The notes: generated by a model from the sequence alone, not told the origin. Shown: positions 15,259 to 25,230, numbered from the stretch's first letter. The stretch: DNA of 33,421 nucleotides from Mesorhizobium intechi (GCF_002879535.1 NZ_PNOT02000252.1:2884-36304), one strand, 5' to 3'. A program made the numbers and translations.

Positions 15259-16245
15259 TCAGACGGCCTCCCAGCCTTCCTTGCCGCCGGCGCGGAAGAT
15301 GGCGTCTATGACCTTCTGGTTGAGCACGGATTCCTCCAGCGTGAAGACGCGTTCCTTGCCGCCCTGTGCCGCGCGTGCGAAAGTCTCGACCTCCAGCCGG
15401 TACTGCTGCGTGCCTGGAAAGCGGAATACCTGCGCCTCGGTGTGGTTCTGGTTGTGCAACTCGACACGATGGTGGTCGTAGAGCCCGGCATTGAAGGGCG
15501 AAAAGACCTCGATGAAACCCTTCTCGCCGTGGAACACCATGACCTGGCGCGCCGCCATTTGCGTCGACAAATAGAAGGACAGTTCGAAATCGCCGAAATC
15601 GGCGCGGATCGAGGAGTAGATGTCGGTGCCGAATTTTTTGTCGCGCTCGATCGTCGCCTGCACACGGCCAGGCTCCTTGCCCGTCGAAAACCGCGTCGAA
15701 ACGGTGGGATAGACGCCGATGTCAGGCAGAGCACCGCCGCCGAGGTCGAGCTGGTTGCGCATGTTGTTGGGGTCGACATTGTAGTAGGAGAACGCGCCCT
15801 GCACATGGCGCAGCCGGCCTATGGCGCCGCTGGCGATGAGATCGCGGACTTTGATCCATTGCGGGTGGTAGATGACCATGAAGGCTTCGCAGACCAGCAC
15901 CTTCTTGGCATCGCGTAGCTTGATCAGCGGTGGGATGTCCTTGGCGTCGAGCGCCAGGGGCTTCTCGACCAGCACATGTTTTCCTGCTTCGATGGCCTTC
16001 GCCGTCCATTCGACATGCTGCGAGGTCGGCAACGGGATGTAGACGCCGTCGACATCCTTGGAGGCCAGCAGTTCCTCATACGATCCGAACGCACGGCGGG
16101 CGCCGAACCGCTCGGCCAGGGCCTTGGCTTTCGACAGGTCGCGGCTGGCGATCGCCGCCAGCACGCCATTCTCCGCCTCGACGATTGCCGGCAACAACTG
16201 CTCCCGGCCGATCTTGGCCGTCGACAACACACCCCATCGGAACAT
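15259..16245 (-). CDS. Gfo/Idh/MocA family oxidoreductase
   Basis: A 328-residue NAD(P)-dependent sugar or polyol dehydrogenase family member. The N-terminal Rossmann fold carries [18 protein letters not shown]. The cofactor-site signature is [14 protein letters not shown], with lysine of the EKP motif as the usual catalytic residue. The C-terminal domain has [19 protein letters not shown] lies 5 bases before the ATG at 16245. A GTG one codon earlier is in frame but too close to that site. The substrate cannot be read from the sequence. No sugar transporter is adjacent, and the closest pathway in the window is xylose use, more than 11 kb away. Confidence 0.9.
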   Translation of the reverse strand: MFRWGVLSTAKIGREQLLPAIVEAENGVLAAIASRDLSKAKALAERFGARRAFGSYEELLASKDVDGVYIPLPTSQHVEWTAKAIEAGKHVLVEKPLALDAKDIPPLIKLRDAKKVLVCEAFMVIYHPQWIKVRDLIASGAIGRLRHVQGAFSYYNVDPNNMRNQLDLGGGALPDIGVYPTVSTRFSTGKEPGRVQATIERDKKFGTDIYSSIRADFGDFELSFYLSTQMAARQVMVFHGEKGFIEVFSPFNAGLYDHHRVELHNQNHTEAQVFRFPGTQQYRLEVETFARAAQGGKERVFTLEESVLNQKVIDAIFRAGGKEGWEAV

Positions 16246-16325
16246 CACGCTTCTCCATGTCGGTTACATCAGGCGAGGTTTGCCCGAAATCGATGGAAAA
16301 GCCAATGACCGAGGCTGGCCCTGGC

Positions 16326-16901
16326 TCAGCCCCGCTTCCCCATCAGCGTCATGTCGAAGTCGACGACGTTGGAATAGAGTGGCGTGCCGACATCCATGCC
16401 GTAGCGCGACCGCAGCACCTTCCCGGTGACATGGAATTTGATCGTGCCGCCCTTCAAGCCGTTGAGCTCGGCGGTGAATTTTTCCGGAAACGTCTTGCCG
16501 CGTGCCGTCAGCCTGCCGGTGACAAGGGCTGATGTGTCGCCGGTGCGGGTCACGCTGGTCGAGCGGAATTGGATTTCCGGGCTGTTGGCCGCATCGAACA
16601 CCGCGTCGGAGCGCAGGAAGGCGTCGATGCGGCTCTGGCCGGTGCCGACGCTTTCCGGATAGATGGTAAGGTCGACCTTCGAGCGCCCGACATCGCCATT
16701 GTCGATGCGGATCGTGCCCCTGAAGCGGGCGAAAGCGCCGTCGAAGCCGCCGCCGCCGGCCTTACCTATGGTGAAACGGATGCTGGACCCTGCCGGGCTG
16801 ACCGTGTAGCTGCCGGCGGCGTCGCTCAACGCCACCGCCGCGGCTGCGGGCATGGCAAGGCATGCGGCAAAAGCCGCGAATCCAAGGATGCGCGCATGCA
16901 T
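16326..16901 (-). CDS. Periplasmic YceI-like protein
   Basis: A 191-residue YceI family lipocalin-like protein, known to bind isoprenoids such as polyprenyl chains. A Sec signal peptide is visible: MHARILGFAAFAACLAMPAA followed by an alanine-rich cleavage zone near residues 20-25. The mature part starts in typical YceI style (GSYTVSPAGSSIRFTIGKAG) and includes FRGTIRIDNGD, DVGRSKVDLTIYPESVGTG and LTARGKTFPEKF. It lies just downstream of a cytochrome b561 gene on the same strand, a frequent pairing. The two probably form an operon acting at the inner membrane and periplasm, perhaps in quinone handling or acid/oxidative stress. That role is inferred from the pairing. Confidence 0.9.
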   Translation of the reverse strand: MHARILGFAAFAACLAMPAAAAVALSDAAGSYTVSPAGSSIRFTIGKAGGGGFDGAFARFRGTIRIDNGDVGRSKVDLTIYPESVGTGQSRIDAFLRSDAVFDAANSPEIQFRSTSVTRTGDTSALVTGRLTARGKTFPEKFTAELNGLKGGTIKFHVTGKVLRSRYGMDVGTPLYSNVVDFDMTLMGKRG

Positions 16902-16925
16902 GGGATTGTTCCTTTCCTGGAGGCT

Positions 16926-16961
16926 ACGCGTTTGGCGTCCTCACCCCACAAACGCGTGGGG
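16926..16961. promoter_or_regulatory. Overlapping alternative hairpins between cytochrome b561 and yceI
   Basis: ACGCGTTT (16926-16933) and AAACGCGT (16950-16957) form an 8-bp inverted repeat. CCCCAC (16944-16949) and GTGGGG (16956-16961) form a second stem that shares bases with the first, so the two exclude each other. No U tract is seen. A role in intercistronic control is possible but unproven. Confidence 0.35.
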
Positions 16962-16969
16962 CCGCCGCT

Positions 16970-17539
16970 CTATTCCCCACCTGACGAAGGCGTGATCATG
17001 CGCGTCAGCACGCTGTCGCGCAGCAGGAAGTGATGGCGCAGGGCGGCAACGACATGCAGCGCGACGAGCGCGATGCCCAGATAGGCGAGATACCAGTGTG
17101 CGGCCGCCCAGAAGCCTTCGGCGGCATCAGATTCGGCGAGCGGCAGGTTGGGCATCACGAACAGGTTGAACGGCATGGTCGGGATTTCCAGCGTCGACAC
17201 CGAGACCAGCGCCCAGCCCGACAGAGGCAACGCGACCTGGAAGGCATAGAGCGCCAGATGCGCGAGTGGCGCCGTGCGCCGTTCCAGCGCGCCGACCGAA
17301 GCCGGCAGAGGCGGCGTCGCATTGCCAATCCGCCACGCAATGCGCAGCATGATGAGGCCGAGCAGCAGAAAGCCCAGGGATTTGTGCAACTGGATAAGCT
17401 CGAAGGCGGTACGCTGGCTCTGGATCCTCACCATGACGACGCCAAGGGCGAACTGACCGATGAAGATGATGCCGATCAGCCAGTGCAGGAGGATCGTAGC
17501 CCAGCCGTAGCGGGTTGGAGTGTTGGTGATTGACTGCAT
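16970..17539 (-). CDS. Cytochrome b561 (CybB-like)
   Basis: A 189-residue integral membrane di-heme cytochrome with four transmembrane helices. The heme ligands expected from E. coli CybB correspond to His19 (ILLHW), His52 (LHKSLGF), His148 (AAHWYLAY) and His162 (ALHVVAALRHH), all in place. Such proteins move electrons from the quinone pool, including as superoxide:ubiquinone oxidoreductase in E. coli. The gene precedes yceI in the same direction with 68 bases between them. A start at the ATG (MQSITNTPTRYGWA) gives the usual length. The LysR gene upstream on the same strand ends 70 bases away. Confidence 0.92.
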   Translation of the reverse strand: MQSITNTPTRYGWATILLHWLIGIIFIGQFALGVVMVRIQSQRTAFELIQLHKSLGFLLLGLIMLRIAWRIGNATPPLPASVGALERRTAPLAHLALYAFQVALPLSGWALVSVSTLEIPTMPFNLFVMPNLPLAESDAAEGFWAAAHWYLAYLGIALVALHVVAALRHHFLLRDSVLTRMITPSSGGE

Positions 17540-17609
17540 TGTGTGTGAACGACGCTGGACAGAACTTTCTTCCGACGCCCCTCAACCGGCCCACAAGGGG
17601 AAGCTGGGG

Positions 17610-18500
17610 CTAACCGCTCACCTTGAAGAAATCCACAAATGCCCTGAGCGCCGGGCGCATCTGTCGGCGGCTGGGGTAATAGACGAAGAACCCTTCGAAG
17701 GGTGGGCACCAGTCCTCCAGCACGCGGATCAGCCTTCCGTCGGCGAGAGGGGCCCGCACATAAGGCTCGAAGACGAAGGCGAGCCCGGCGCCATCGACCA
17801 CCGCCTGAGCGATCAGATGGTCCTCGTCGAGAATCAGCGGTCCTTGCGCCGCGATCTCGATCTCCTCTCCGTCTTTCTCGAATTCCCAGCGGTAGAGGAT
17901 GCCGCTGGAGAAGCGGAAGCGGATGCAGCGATGATTGGCAAGGTCGCGCGGATGAATGGGTCTCGGCATCGTCGCGAAATAGGATGGCGCGCCGACCACG
18001 GCGCCGCGAAGGTCCGGCCCGATGCGCACGGCGATCATGTCGCGCTGCAGGCTCTCGCCGAGCCGCACGCCGGCATCGAAACCGCCTTCCACCACGTCGG
18101 TGAAGCGGTCCTCGATGACAATCTCAAGCACGATGTCGCGATAGGCCGCTGCAAAGGCGCCGAGCCGTGGCGTCAGCACCAGATGCGCTGCCGTGCGCGG
18201 CACGCTGAGCCGCAGATTCCCGGCCGGCCGGTCGCGCGACTCGACCACGGTCTCAAGCGCCAGGTCGATTTCCGATAGAGCCGGCCGCAATCGCTCCAAG
18301 AGTCGCGCGCCCTCTTCCGTCGGCGCGACGCTGCGGGTGCTGCGCGCCAATAGCCGCACGCCAAGCCGCGCCTCGAGGCTGGACACAGCGTGGCTGACCG
18401 CCGATGGCGCGATGGCCAGCTCCTTGGCCGCGCCGCGAAAGCTGCCGCACTGGGCAACGGTTGCCAGCACGGCAAGCTGCGAAAGATGTGCTCGGTTCAT
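17610..18500 (-). CDS. LysR-family transcriptional regulator
   Basis: A 296-residue LysR-type regulator. The N-terminal winged helix-turn-helix reads LAVLATVAQCGSFRGAAKEL with AIAPSAVSHAVSSLEARLGV as the recognition part. A substrate-binding domain follows from about residue 90. I placed the start at MNRAHLSQLA (ATG 18500). A longer reading frame starts inside palindromic repeat copy C and yields residues MCMSLSQNRC that recur wherever this repeat is translated. The gene is divergent from the aldo/keto reductase at 18683, the classical arrangement for a LysR regulator and its target, so control of that reductase is likely. The effector is unknown. Confidence 0.9.
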   Translation of the reverse strand: MNRAHLSQLAVLATVAQCGSFRGAAKELAIAPSAVSHAVSSLEARLGVRLLARSTRSVAPTEEGARLLERLRPALSEIDLALETVVESRDRPAGNLRLSVPRTAAHLVLTPRLGAFAAAYRDIVLEIVIEDRFTDVVEGGFDAGVRLGESLQRDMIAVRIGPDLRGAVVGAPSYFATMPRPIHPRDLANHRCIRFRFSSGILYRWEFEKDGEEIEIAAQGPLILDEDHLIAQAVVDGAGLAFVFEPYVRAPLADGRLIRVLEDWCPPFEGFFVYYPSRRQMRPALRAFVDFFKVSG

Positions 18501-18575
18501 TGATCTATTTCTTGCAACAGCCCGTGCGAAGAAGAGCCGATTATCGAACATAACACAAGGCGCTATCTCCTCATC

Positions 18576-18618
18576 CATGTCGCCCAAAGGTGCGCAGCGG
18601 TTTTGGGACAACGACATG
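18576..18618. repeat. Intergenic palindromic repeat family 1, copy C
   Basis: CATGTCG (18576-18582) pairs with CGACATG (18612-18618), and CCCAAA (18583-18588) with the TTTTGGG at 18601-18607. It is the reverse complement of the copy at 5573-5619 with a few differences in the loop. It sits between the LysR gene and the aldo/keto reductase. A short tail (ACAAAACAAAG) after the right arm is partly shared with the copy at 31363-31408. Confidence 0.85.
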
Positions 18619-18682
18619 CACAAAACAAAGACTTAAGGCGCACTGTCGACGCGCTTTAGGCATCACAACAAGGAGACGCGTG

Positions 18683-19678
<996 letters not shown>

Positions 19679-19685
19679 GGCTTCA

Positions 19686-19707
19686 CCCTCCCCCACAAGG
19701 GGGAGGG
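19686..19707. terminator. Strong hairpin between convergent genes (repeat family 3 stem)
   Basis: CCCTCCCCC (19686-19694) pairs perfectly with GGGGGAGGG (19699-19707) over a 4-base loop. It lies between the aldo/keto reductase stop (19678) and the convergent stop at 19713, so it probably ends both transcripts. The same CCTCCCC/GGGGAGG stem occurs in the element at 12436-12526. There is no strong U tract. Confidence 0.55.
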
Positions 19708-19712
19708 GAAGA

Positions 19713-20315
19713 TCACCACGGCACCACCTCAATCTCCGGCCAATTGGCCTTTGCGCGAGCCCCCTTCGCCTCATGCGTGCGCCGATTGTCCGTTACCCGG
19801 TTCGGCTCGATGCGGAACGAAAAGACATCGTCGAGCCCGAACGGCGCGACCAGTTCCAGCTGCCCGTCAGCATCGTATCGAACCCCGACTCCATGCGTTT
19901 TGGAGGCAAAATAGCTGATGGATTCGCTCGCGCTCGTATAGCGTGGGCAGGGCTGCCCGAACTTTTGGGGAAACCACAGATGCACCCGCGCCTGGTTGCG
20001 CACCTCGACAGGCAGTGCCAGCCCCTCGAAATGCCGCGTCGCCCGGCCGATGACAGCGTCCTCGGCCTCATAGGACAGATCGCCGTCGTCGAAATAGAAC
20101 AGGTCGACATCCTTGATGCCGTAACCTGACGGCTTGCCGGTCAGATGGTTCCAGACTGTATTGTAGAGCGCCCCTGAGACCACCAGCCAGTCCGGCAGCT
20201 CAAGCGTGCGGGCGCGCGCCAGCGCCTCACGGATAAGCGGATCCATCGAGACGATGTCGAGGAACGCCTTTCGCTGTGCTTCGAACGGCAGGCCGGAATA
20301 GCGCAGATGGTCCAT
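19713..20315 (-). CDS. Nucleotidyltransferase family protein (DUF925-like)
   Basis: A 200-residue protein with the marks of the DUF925/NTP_transf_6 family, a group with a DNA polymerase beta-like nucleotidyltransferase fold and no established substrate. The motif VSGALYNTVWNHLTGKPSGY (46-65) is followed by the candidate metal-binding acids Asp69 and Asp71 in KDVDLFYFDD. The C-terminal half includes VRNQARVHLWFPQKFG, SASESISYFASKTHGVGVR and FGLDDVFSFRIEPN. No targeting signal is visible. It stands between the aldo/keto reductase and pheT and shows no sign of belonging to either. Confidence 0.85.
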   Translation of the reverse strand: MDHLRYSGLPFEAQRKAFLDIVSMDPLIREALARARTLELPDWLVVSGALYNTVWNHLTGKPSGYGIKDVDLFYFDDGDLSYEAEDAVIGRATRHFEGLALPVEVRNQARVHLWFPQKFGQPCPRYTSASESISYFASKTHGVGVRYDADGQLELVAPFGLDDVFSFRIEPNRVTDNRRTHEAKGARAKANWPEIEVVPW

Positions 20316-20362
20316 CGCCCTTTAGAGGGCGATTCGCAATCTGCCCGCAAGGCGTGGTTTGT

Positions 20363-20408
20363 GCGCAATTCCGGACGGAAAACCGCTAGGCACTTTCCGG
20401 GAATTGCC
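20363..20408. repeat. Intergenic repeat family 2, full copy (reversed)
   Basis: The copy starts GCGCAATTCCGGACGGAAAA and ends with TTCCGGGAATTGCC, so GCAATTCC and GGAATTGC form near-perfect outer arms. It abuts the pheT stop codon at 20409-20411. On the - strand it would fold directly after pheT and may mark the end of that transcript. The same element lies in the other orientation at 15200-15246. Confidence 0.8.
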
Positions 20409-22817
20409 TCAGGCGCGCAGCACGCCACCCGTCTGTTTGCCGACATTCTCGACGATGCGCTTGGCCAGCGCCTCGAAGTCCTCGTCGGTCAGCGTCTTCT
20501 CGACCGGCTGGATCGACACTTCGATGGCGATCGATTTCTTGTCGGCGCCGAGCGACGCACCTTCGAAGATGTCGAAGACCGAGACGGCTGTGATCAGCTT
20601 CTTGTCGGCCGCCAATGCGGCGCGCACCAGCGTGCCTGCCTCGACCGCCTTGTCGACGACGAAGGCGAAGTCGCGCTTCACCGCCTGGAAGGCGGAGAGC
20701 TCCAGCTTCGGCTTGGTCTTCGTCGGCTTGGCCTTCGGTTCGGGCACGGCGTCGACGAACACTTCGAATCCGCAGAGCGGACCGGAGACGTCAAGCCCTT
20801 CCATTGTCTTGGGATGGAATTCGCCGAACGTACCGAGCACGGTCTTCGGCCCGAGCTTGATCGTGCCGGACCGGCCGGGATGGTACCAAGCTGGACCGCC
20901 CGCCTCGATCTGCAGCCGCTCGGCCGGCGCGCCGCAGGCTTCGAGCGCCGCGATTGCATCGGCCTTGGCGTCGAGCACGCCGACCGGGCCGGAATTGCCG
21001 GCCCAGCTGCGGCCCGAGCCTTCGAGCTTGGCGGTGCCGCGGCGCACCCCGGCGGCGACCCGCCGCTGCTGGTCGGCGCCGTCGCCCTCATAGGTGCCCG
21101 ACACCTCGAACAGCGCGACATCGCCAATGCCTTTGTCGGCATTGCGCTGGGCAGCGGCGATCAGCCCCGGCAGCAGCGACGGCCTCATGTCGGACATGTC
21201 GGCGGCGATCGGGTTGGCAAGCTTCAGCGCCGTCTGGCCGCCGCCGAACAGCTCGGCATGCTTGGCCGGAATGAACGACCAGGTAACGGCCTCCATCATA
21301 CCGCGCACGGCAAGCGCGCGCTTGGCGGTGCGGGTGCGGACCTGCAGCGTGGTCAGGATCTTCGCATTGACCGCGTCATGCGCGCCGAGCGGCTGCGGGG
21401 CGATGTTATCGACGCCGTGGATGCGCATCACCTCTTCGACCAGGTCGGCCTTGCCGTCGATATCGGGACGCCAAGACGGCACAGCGACGTCCACGACGTC
21501 GCCCGAGCCCTGCGGCTTGAAGCCGAGGCGCGACAGGATGTCGAGGCTTTCCTCTCTTGGCACCACGATGCCCGTCAGCCGCGTCACTTCCGACAGCGGG
21601 AAGGAGACGATCATGGGCTTGTGGCCGGCATAGCCGACGACTTCGATCTCGGCCGGCTCACCGCCGCAGAGATCGAGCACCAGCCTCGTTGCCAGCTCGA
21701 CGCCGGGCACCATGAATTCAGGGTCGACGCCGCGCTCGAAACGATAGCGCGCATCGGTGATGATGCCGAGCGTGCGGCCGGTGCGGGCGGTGGTGATCGG
21801 ATCCCAAAGCGCCGATTCGATGAGCACATCGGTCGTGTTCTCGTCGCAGCCGGAATGCTCGCCGCCCATCACGCCGGCGATGGATTCGACACCATTGTCG
21901 TCCGAAATCGCACACATGTCGGGCGTCAGCGTGTATTCGCGACCGTCCAGAGCCTTCACCGTCTCGCCGTCCCTGGCGCGGCGCACGACGAGATTGCCGG
22001 CGACCTTCTTCGCATCGAACACATGCAGCGGTCGGCCGCGATCGAAGGTGATGTAGTTGGTGATGTCGACCAGCGCGCTGATCGGCCGGAGGCCAATGGC
22101 GATCAGCCTTTGCTGCAGCCATTTCGGCGAAGGGCCGTTCTTGACGCCGCGCACCAGCCGCAAGGCGAAGCCCGGGCAAAGTTCCGGCACCTCGATGACC
22201 ACCTTGACCGGCGTCTGGCCCTTGCCGGGAATCTTTTCGACCGCGCCACTTTTGAGCGTGCCGAGGCCGCTCGCCGCAAGATCCCTGGCAATGCCGTAAA
22301 CGCTGGTGGCATCCGGCCGGTTCGGCGTCAGGTTGATCTCGATGACCGGGTCGTCGAGATGCGCGTAGGACGCGAAGCTGGCGCCGACCGGCGCGTCGGC
22401 CGGCAGGTCGATGATGCCATTGTGCTCGTCGGACAGTTCCAGCTCGCGCTCGGAACACATCATCCCATGGCTTTCGACGCCTCGGATCTTGCCGACCGTC
22501 AGCGTCACGTCGATGCCGGGCACATAGGTGCCGGGCGCGGCGAAAGCGCCGATCAAACCGGCCCGCGCATTCGGCGCGCCGCAGACGACCTGGACAGGGG
22601 ACTTGCCGTCGCCGGTATCGACCGTCAGAACGCGCAGCCTATCGGCATCGGGGTGCTGCACCGCCGTCAGCACCTTGGCGATGACGAAGGGTTTCAGGCT
22701 CGACTTGTCGTCGACATCCTCGACTTCGAGGCCGATCGACGTCAGCCGCTCGACGATCTCGTCGAGCGAGGCATCGGTATCGAGATGATCCTTGAGCCAG
22801 GAGAGGGTGAATTTCAT
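20409..22817 (-). CDS. pheT: Phenylalanyl-tRNA synthetase beta subunit
   Basis: The 802-residue beta subunit pairs with PheS in the (alpha-beta)2 enzyme that charges tRNA-Phe in the cytoplasm. In order are the N-terminal coiled part, an EMAP-II-like tRNA-binding OB fold (about 40-150, [20 protein letters not shown]), the B3/B4 domain with the editing site (about 215-390), the B5 domain (about 405-480), the catalytic-like core, and a C-terminal ferredoxin-fold anticodon-binding domain from about 705 ([18 protein letters not shown]). The start [12 protein letters not shown] is typical. Its ATG overlaps the stop of the GFA-like gene by 4 bases (ATGA), so translation is likely coupled to that gene rather than directly to pheS. 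Confidence 0.97.
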   Translation of the reverse strand: MKFTLSWLKDHLDTDASLDEIVERLTSIGLEVEDVDDKSSLKPFVIAKVLTAVQHPDADRLRVLTVDTGDGKSPVQVVCGAPNARAGLIGAFAAPGTYVPGIDVTLTVGKIRGVESHGMMCSERELELSDEHNGIIDLPADAPVGASFASYAHLDDPVIEINLTPNRPDATSVYGIARDLAASGLGTLKSGAVEKIPGKGQTPVKVVIEVPELCPGFALRLVRGVKNGPSPKWLQQRLIAIGLRPISALVDITNYITFDRGRPLHVFDAKKVAGNLVVRRARDGETVKALDGREYTLTPDMCAISDDNGVESIAGVMGGEHSGCDENTTDVLIESALWDPITTARTGRTLGIITDARYRFERGVDPEFMVPGVELATRLVLDLCGGEPAEIEVVGYAGHKPMIVSFPLSEVTRLTGIVVPREESLDILSRLGFKPQGSGDVVDVAVPSWRPDIDGKADLVEEVMRIHGVDNIAPQPLGAHDAVNAKILTTLQVRTRTAKRALAVRGMMEAVTWSFIPAKHAELFGGGQTALKLANPIAADMSDMRPSLLPGLIAAAQRNADKGIGDVALFEVSGTYEGDGADQQRRVAAGVRRGTAKLEGSGRSWAGNSGPVGVLDAKADAIAALEACGAPAERLQIEAGGPAWYHPGRSGTIKLGPKTVLGTFGEFHPKTMEGLDVSGPLCGFEVFVDAVPEPKAKPTKTKPKLELSAFQAVKRDFAFVVDKAVEAGTLVRAALAADKKLITAVSVFDIFEGASLGADKKSIAIEVSIQPVEKTLTDEDFEALAKRIVENVGKQTGGVLRA

Positions 22818-23236
22818 GGGACTGTTCCGTCTGGTCGTTTGACGCTTGATTTCAGATGTCTCGGCAGATCGTCGGACATATGCAGGAAGGGAAGCTGCTC
22901 GCTGACATAGGCATGCAGCGTCGGCTTGAAGTCGGCCGGCGCGTCCATGGCGCCGAGCATGAAGTAGATGTCGTCTTCCAGCCGCTCGTCGACATAGGCG
23001 ATGGGCGAGCCGCAGACGCCGCAAAACGAGCGCGTCACCGGGCCGTCCTCGTACATCTTCATCGCCTTGCCGGTGAACACCACCTGGCCGGCCAGGAAGC
23101 CGACGAAGGCCGAGACCGGGGCGCCGCTGGCCCGCCGGCAATCGCCGCAATGGCAATAGCTGACGTGGTGCGGTTCGGCCGAAGCCTCGAACCGCACGGC
23201 GCCGCAGCGGCAGCCGCCGATGTGGAGCGCTGTCAT
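22814..23236 (-). CDS. GFA-like zinc protein (glutathione-dependent formaldehyde-activating family, CENP-V/GFA)
   Basis: A 140-residue protein of the GFA/CENP-V fold with the full cysteine pattern: GGCRCGAV (Cys9, Cys11), [13 protein letters not shown] (Cys28, Cys30, Cys33) and [12 protein letters not shown] (Cys72, Cys75). These bind structural and putative catalytic zinc. The name comes from Gfa of Paracoccus, which promotes glutathione-formaldehyde adduct formation, but most relatives have no proven activity. The gene is wedged between pheS and pheT with a 4-base ATGA overlap at each end, so it is co-translated with the tRNA synthetase subunits. No link to tRNA charging is known to me. Alternative upstream in-frame starts lie inside pheS and are shadows. 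Confidence 0.88.
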   Translation of the reverse strand: MTALHIGGCRCGAVRFEASAEPHHVSYCHCGDCRRASGAPVSAFVGFLAGQVVFTGKAMKMYEDGPVTRSFCGVCGSPIAYVDERLEDDIYFMLGAMDAPADFKPTLHAYVSEQLPFLHMSDDLPRHLKSSVKRPDGTVP

Positions 23237-24330
23237 GCGCTCAAGCCGCCGAACAGCGTCGGCATGTCGAGGGGCCGGAACCCGTAATGCGACAGCCAGC
23301 GCACATCCGCGTCGAAGAAAGCGCGCAGGTCCGGCATGCCGTATTTCAGCATGGCGATACGATCGATGCCCATGCCCCAGGCAAAACCCTGATATTCGTC
23401 GGGATCGAGCCCGCCGGCGCGCAGCACATTGGGGTGGACCATGCCGCAGCCGAGGATCTCCATCCAGTCGGAGCCTTCGCCGAAACGCACTTCGCCCGGC
23501 CGCGAGCGGTCGCACTGGATGTCGACCTCGAGGCTTGGCTCGGTGAACGGGAAGAAGGACGGCCGGAAGCGCATCTTGACCGAGGGCACCTCGAAGAACG
23601 CCTTGCAGAACTCTTCCAACACCCACTTCATGTTGGCGACGTTGGCTGATCTGTCGATCACCAGTCCCTCGACCTGATGGAACATCGGCGAATGCGTGGC
23701 GTCGGAATCCTGGCGGTAGGTCTTGCCCGGGATGACGATGCGGATCGGCGGCTTCTGCGTCTCCATGGTGCGGATCTGCACGGGCGAGGTGTGCGTGCGC
23801 AACACCTTGCGCTCGCCCTTCTCGTCCAGCTGGAAGAAGAAGGTGTCGTGCATCTCTCGTGCCGGATGTCCCTCAGGGAAATTCAGCGCGGTGAAATTGT
23901 AGTAGTCGGTCTCGATATCGGGACCTTCGGCAATGGCGAAGCCGAGATCGCCGAAGATCGCGGCGATCTCGTCGATGACCTGGCTGATCGGATGGATGCG
24001 GCCGCGCTCGGCCGGCGACTGCCGCACCGGCAGCGTCACGTCGACCTTTTCGGCGGCGAGACGCGCGGCGATCGCCAGGTCCCTGAGTTCGGCCTTGCGG
24101 GCCGTCAGTGCCTCGGTGACGCGGTTCTTCAGGCCGTTGATGACAGGGCCCTTGAGCTGGCGCTCCTCGGCGGTCATGGCGCCAAGCGTCTTCAGCATCT
24201 CGGACACGGTGCCCTTCTTGCCGAAGGCGGCGATGCGCACGGCCTCGATGGCCGGCTCATCGGCCGCCGAAGCGATATCGGCCAGCAGGGAATTTTCGAG
24301 CGTATCCAGGCCACTAGTTGCGTCGTTCAC
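23233..24330 (-). CDS. pheS: Phenylalanyl-tRNA synthetase alpha subunit
   Basis: The catalytic alpha subunit of PheRS, a class II aminoacyl-tRNA synthetase. An N-terminal coiled-coil (about 1-90) precedes the catalytic core. Class II motif 2 is in [11 protein letters not shown], and motif 3 in [20 protein letters not shown]. The phenylalanine site includes [16 protein letters not shown]. No ATG is available at the expected N-terminus. A GTG at 24330 gives 365 residues starting [13 protein letters not shown], the length and alignment expected from other rhizobial PheS. A GTG at 24375 would add 15 residues and lies inside a perfect hairpin. Neither has a good Shine-Dalgarno site, so the start is uncertain. 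The stop overlaps the GFA-like start by 4 bases. Confidence 0.95.
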   Translation of the reverse strand: MNDATSGLDTLENSLLADIASAADEPAIEAVRIAAFGKKGTVSEMLKTLGAMTAEERQLKGPVINGLKNRVTEALTARKAELRDLAIAARLAAEKVDVTLPVRQSPAERGRIHPISQVIDEIAAIFGDLGFAIAEGPDIETDYYNFTALNFPEGHPAREMHDTFFFQLDEKGERKVLRTHTSPVQIRTMETQKPPIRIVIPGKTYRQDSDATHSPMFHQVEGLVIDRSANVANMKWVLEEFCKAFFEVPSVKMRFRPSFFPFTEPSLEVDIQCDRSRPGEVRFGEGSDWMEILGCGMVHPNVLRAGGLDPDEYQGFAWGMGIDRIAMLKYGMPDLRAFFDADVRWLSHYGFRPLDMPTLFGGLSA

Positions 24331-24361
24331 GGTCAAACTCGCTACGTTGGAAGTCGACTTT

Positions 24362-24378
24362 AAAGTGGAAGCCACTTT
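24362..24378 (-). promoter_or_regulatory. Perfect 7-bp hairpin in the pheS leader
   Basis: AAAGTGG (24362-24368) and CCACTTT (24372-24378) form a perfect stem with a 3-base loop, about 32 bases upstream of the preferred pheS start. It covers the alternative GTG start at 24375. It could influence pheS translation or be a protein-binding palindrome; no T run follows. Confidence 0.4.
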
Positions 24379-24403
24379 TGAGTTGAAAGGTCAGGCATCA
24401 GAG

Positions 24404-24439
24404 ACAAAAGAACCCGCGCCAGCCGTGCCAGCGCGGGTT
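24404..24439 (-). terminator. Rho-independent terminator after rplT
   Basis: On the minus strand the 9-bp stem AACCCGCGC/GCGCGGGTT (24411-24419 with 24431-24439, 11-base loop) is followed by CTTTTGT. It lies about 40 bases after the rplT stop and before pheS, so it should end or attenuate the rpmI-rplT transcript. I found no Phe-rich leader peptide. Confidence 0.8.
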
Positions 24440-24479
24440 CCCCATAATCAGAATTGCGAATGCTTGGGAAGCGCTGGTC

Positions 24480-24881
24480 TTAGGCGACAGCGCTTTCAAA
24501 AGCGTTCGGCGTGGTGTTCTTCAGATATTCGAGCGCGACCTTGGCCTTGGCCACGAGCGCGGCGAAAGCCTGCGGCTCATGGATGGCCATGTCGGACAGG
24601 ATCTTGCGATCGATCTCGATGCCGGCCTTGTTGAGGCCGTCGATGAAGCGGCCGTAGGTCAGGCCATGCTCGTGGGTCGCTGCGTTGATGCGCTGGATCC
24701 ACAGGGCGCGGAACGAGCGCTTGCGGTTCTTGCGGTCGCGGTAAGCGTACTGCAGCGACTTCTCCACCGCCTGCTTGGCGATGCGGATGGTGTTCTTGCG
24801 ACGGCCGTAGAAGCCCTTGGCGGCTTTCAGGACCTTCTTGTGCTTGGCGTGCGAGGTGACGCCTCTCTTTACGCGTGCCAT
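24480..24881 (-). CDS. rplT: 50S ribosomal protein L20
   Basis: The 133-residue L20 binds 23S rRNA early in large-subunit assembly. It opens [20 protein letters not shown] and contains [20 protein letters not shown] and [19 protein letters not shown], the family signature, plus a C-terminal globular part ([13 protein letters not shown]). AAGGAG stands 8 bases before the ATG. It follows rpmI on the same strand after 37 bases. In E. coli L20 represses its own operon through an mRNA pseudoknot; no equivalent is evident here. Confidence 0.98.
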   Translation of the reverse strand: MARVKRGVTSHAKHKKVLKAAKGFYGRRKNTIRIAKQAVEKSLQYAYRDRKNRKRSFRALWIQRINAATHEHGLTYGRFIDGLNKAGIEIDRKILSDMAIHEPQAFAALVAKAKVALEYLKNTTPNAFESAVA

Positions 24882-24918
24882 GTCATGATCTCCTTAAAAC
24901 GCTGTCCAGACCGAATGC

Positions 24919-25122
24919 TCAGAGGCCGTTCGGCAGAAAATTCTTGATGACCTTCTTGCCATCCGGTTCAGCCAGAACCATCGTGCCGCGGGCATTTCGA
25001 ATGAACTTGTTGGAACGCTTGATCATGCCGTGACGCTTGCCGGCCGCAGCCGACAGGACTTTACCCGTACCTGTGATCTTGAACCGCTTCTTGGCGGCCG
25101 ACTTGGTCTTCATCTTGGGCAT
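24919..25122 (-). CDS. rpmI: 50S ribosomal protein L35
   Basis: The 67-residue L35 is a basic large-subunit protein, recognised by [39 protein letters not shown] and the ending [15 protein letters not shown] lies 10 bases before the ATG on the minus strand. It heads the rpmI-rplT pair. infC, which often precedes it directly, is separated here by the ICMT-like gene and two hairpins, so rpmI probably has its own promoter in 25123-25198. Confidence 0.97.
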   Translation of the reverse strand: MPKMKTKSAAKKRFKITGTGKVLSAAAGKRHGMIKRSNKFIRNARGTMVLAEPDGKKVIKNFLPNGL

Positions 25123-25198
25123 TTTGCTACTCCATATTGTTGGCGCACTATCGCGCTTCTTGTTCGCTCCAGGCCGACCAAAGCCCGAAAAGCAAATG

Positions 25199-25230
25199 AA
25201 ACCGCCACGGCATGCCCTGCCGGGCGGTTT
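25199..25230 (-). terminator. Hairpin terminator after the ICMT-like gene
   Basis: AAACCGCC (25199-25206) pairs perfectly with GGCGGTTT (25223-25230) over a 16-base GC-rich loop. T-rich sequence follows in both directions. Placed between the ICMT-like stop and rpmI on the minus strand, it most likely ends the ICMT-like transcript. Confidence 0.65.

Noticed and set aside
20307..22910. An 867-codon open frame antisense to pheT
   Set aside because: Same kind of shadow; pheT on the other strand has every expected domain.
24331..24439. Phenylalanine attenuator for pheST
   Set aside because: The terminator is well placed, but no reading frame with Phe codons precedes it; it is explained by rplT termination.
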